A DNA stretch of 64,000 nt from Agilicoccus flavus (lineage in GTDB: Bacteria; Actinomycetota; Actinomycetes; Actinomycetales; Dermatophilaceae), in assembly GCF_014857905.1 (NCBI RefSeq), contig NZ_JACYXE010000002.1:310001-374000 (forward strand), given 5' to 3'. The translations under genes and the position numbers were made by a program. The notes under the pieces were generated by a model. The model was not told where the DNA came from and searched no databases. It saw only the letters and a list, made by a program, of their open reading frames with translations. Below, in pieces: positions 62,607 to 64,000 of this stretch; the first letter of the stretch is position 1; every line of letters begins with the position of its first letter.

Positions 62607-63833
62607 GTGGACGTCCCGCTCGACCCGGCCGTGCGCGCCCTGCGCCGGGCGGCGGCCCGCAGCCTCGCGACCCGCCGAGAGGCGCTGGGTGCGGGGATGG
62701 GTCTCGCGGCCCTGGCGGCCGTCGCGGCCTGCGCCCCACCGCCGCCCCCGGCCGGCGGTGGGCTCGACATCCGGGCCCTGCCCGCCGACGTCTCGGCCCG
62801 TGATCGCACGCTGCGCTTCTCGAACTGGACCGCCTACCTCGACCTGTCCGAGGACGCGAAGACGTACCCGACCCTGGCGGCGTTCGAGAAGCGGACCGGC
62901 ATCGACGTCGCCTACGCCGAGGACATCGACGACAACGACACGTACTTCACGAAGATCGCGCCCCAGCTCCGCTCCCGCCAGGACGTGGGCGCCGACCTGT
63001 TCGTGTTCACCGACTGGATGATCAACCGGCTCATCCGCGAGCGCCTCGTCGCCCCACTGGAGCTCCTGCGGATGCCGAACGCGACCCACCTGCTCGACAC
63101 GATGAAGGACGCCCCGTTCGACCCGGGCCGGCACTTCTCCCTCGCCTGGCAGGGCGGCTTCGGCGGCATCGGCTACAACCGGCGCAAGCTCGGGCGGGAC
63201 CTGAGGAGCATCGAGGACCTGTGGGCCGACGACCTGCGCGGCAAGGTGGTGGCGGTCTCGGAGTTCCGCGACACGGCCGGGCTCGTCATGCTCGCCCAGG
63301 GCGTCGACATCACCGGCTCGTTCGGGAAGACCGAGGTCGAGAACGCGTTCGGCGAGGTGGAGAAGAGGATCGCCGACGGGCACATCCGTCGCATCCGCGG
63401 GAACTCCTACCTGCAGGACCTCAAGAGCGGCAACGCCCTGGCCGGCCTCGTCTGGAGCGGTGACCTGTTCTCGCTGCGCGCCGAGACCGGCGACGACTCG
63501 TGGCAGTTCGTGCTGCCCGACTCCGGCGGCACCTTGTGGACCGACAACGTCGCCGTGCCCGTGACCTCCCCGCGGCGCCGGAACGCGGAGGCGCTCATGA
63601 ACTACTACTACGACCCGGCCGTGGCGGCCCAGGTCGCGGCGTACGTGACCTACGTCTGCCCGGTCCGGGGCGCGCAGGAGGCGATGGAGAAGATCGACCC
63701 CGCGCTGGCGAAGAGCCCGTTCGTCTTCCCCACCGATGACTTCCTGCGCCGGCACGCCCGGGTCTTCCGGGCGCTCGACGCGGACGAGGACGCCGAATAC
63801 GGAGCCCGCTGGGCGAAGGTGGTGGGCAACTGA
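62607..63833 (+). CDS. Spermidine/putrescine ABC transporter substrate-binding lipoprotein
   Basis: Captures polyamines outside the membrane (PotD/PotF type), 408 residues. The signal segment [17 protein letters not shown] contains a lipobox with Cys at about residue 46, after a basic N-region. The mature part has [47 protein letters not shown] and [14 protein letters not shown], and ends WAKVVGN. The FSNWTAYL opening is diagnostic of PotD-like proteins. The GTG at 62607 follows CGGAGG. Its stop overlaps the next gene (TGATG). It follows the aldehyde dehydrogenase by 218 bases. Confidence 0.9.
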   Translation: MDVPLDPAVRALRRAAARSLATRREALGAGMGLAALAAVAACAPPPPPAGGGLDIRALPADVSARDRTLRFSNWTAYLDLSEDAKTYPTLAAFEKRTGIDVAYAEDIDDNDTYFTKIAPQLRSRQDVGADLFVFTDWMINRLIRERLVAPLELLRMPNATHLLDTMKDAPFDPGRHFSLAWQGGFGGIGYNRRKLGRDLRSIEDLWADDLRGKVVAVSEFRDTAGLVMLAQGVDITGSFGKTEVENAFGEVEKRIADGHIRRIRGNSYLQDLKSGNALAGLVWSGDLFSLRAETGDDSWQFVLPDSGGTLWTDNVAVPVTSPRRRNAEALMNYYYDPAVAAQVAAYVTYVCPVRGAQEAMEKIDPALAKSPFVFPTDDFLRRHARVFRALDADEDAEYGARWAKVVGN

Positions 63834-64000
63834 TGCGCCGGAACCGACGCAGTGCCACGGGCGGCGGGGGCGACCTGCACCTGCAGGCCCTCACCAAGCG
63901 GTTCGGGTCGTTCACCGCCGTGGACGCCCTCGACCTGCGCGTGCCCCAGGGGTCGTTCTTCGCGCTCCTCGGGCCGTCGGGGTGCGGCAAGTCGACGACG
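63833..64000 (+). CDS. Polyamine ABC transporter ATP-binding protein (truncated by window end)
   Basis: The first 56 codons of an ABC ATPase are visible. They show [20 protein letters not shown], then [20 protein letters not shown] with Walker [10 protein letters not shown] at about residues 47-55. The ATG at 63833 shares a base with the stop of the binding-protein gene. By context it is a PotA-type ATPase. The rest lies beyond the window. Confidence 0.9.
   Translation, partial: MRRNRRSATGGGGDLHLQALTKRFGSFTAVDALDLRVPQGSFFALLGPSGCGKSTT

Overview
The window is about 73% GC, is densely packed and uses many GTG starts. It carries the standard actinobacterial gene orders rpsP-KH-rimM-trmD-rplS-lepB-rnhB-DUF2469-yraN-comM-dprA-xerC and rpsB-tsf-pyrH-frr-cdsA-rlmN. 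This points to chromosomal DNA of an actinobacterium, most likely of the order Micrococcales (inference from gene content and a TrmD-GNAT fusion). No phage, insertion sequence, CRISPR array, rRNA or tRNA was found.

Region 1 (1-11.5 kb) is a xylo-oligosaccharide and xylose utilisation block. A divergent LacI-type repressor faces a sugar ABC transporter (binding lipoprotein plus two permeases) and a cytosolic GH3 beta-glycosidase, an order like the Streptomyces bxlR-bxlEFGA locus. Next come a GH120 beta-helix beta-xylosidase, a ROK (XylR-like) regulator and xylose isomerase. Operator-like sites match this layout: a CGAAACGTTTCG palindrome and a CRP/GlxR-like site lie before the ABC genes, and a shared 22-bp element lies before both the GH120 gene and xylA.

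Region 2 (11.6-16.6 kb) holds an alkyltransferase-like gene, ffh (probably leaderless), a multi-spanning membrane protein split by an in-frame TGA, and a bile-acid:Na+ symporter homologue. Region 3 (16.6-26.7 kb, minus strand) is a complete assimilatory nitrate pathway: transporter, molybdopterin nitrate reductase, its FAD/2Fe-2S partner, nirB, nirD and a HemD-winged-helix regulator of NnaR type. GlnR-like motifs occur before narK and nirB. Region 4 (26.8-28.9 kb) has an acetyltransferase and a TauE/SafE exporter separated by a bidirectional terminator.

Region 5 (29-39.5 kb) is the translation, processing and DNA-uptake housekeeping cluster. A 59-bp copy of part of comM lies after dprA. Region 6 (39.5-46.9 kb) is a mixed set: alpha/beta hydrolase, PhzF, Nudix, DinB-like, DUF3152 metalloprotease-like, M23 peptidase, amino-acid permease and aminotransferase. 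Region 7 (47.2-53.2 kb) is rpsB to rlmN. Region 8 (53.2-64 kb) holds a three-module D-lactate dehydrogenase, a LOG-family protein, a small exported protein, a propionyl-CoA synthetase, a Doc toxin/RHH antitoxin pair, and the start of a putrescine catabolism and uptake locus (aldehyde dehydrogenase, binding protein, ATPase cut by the window end).
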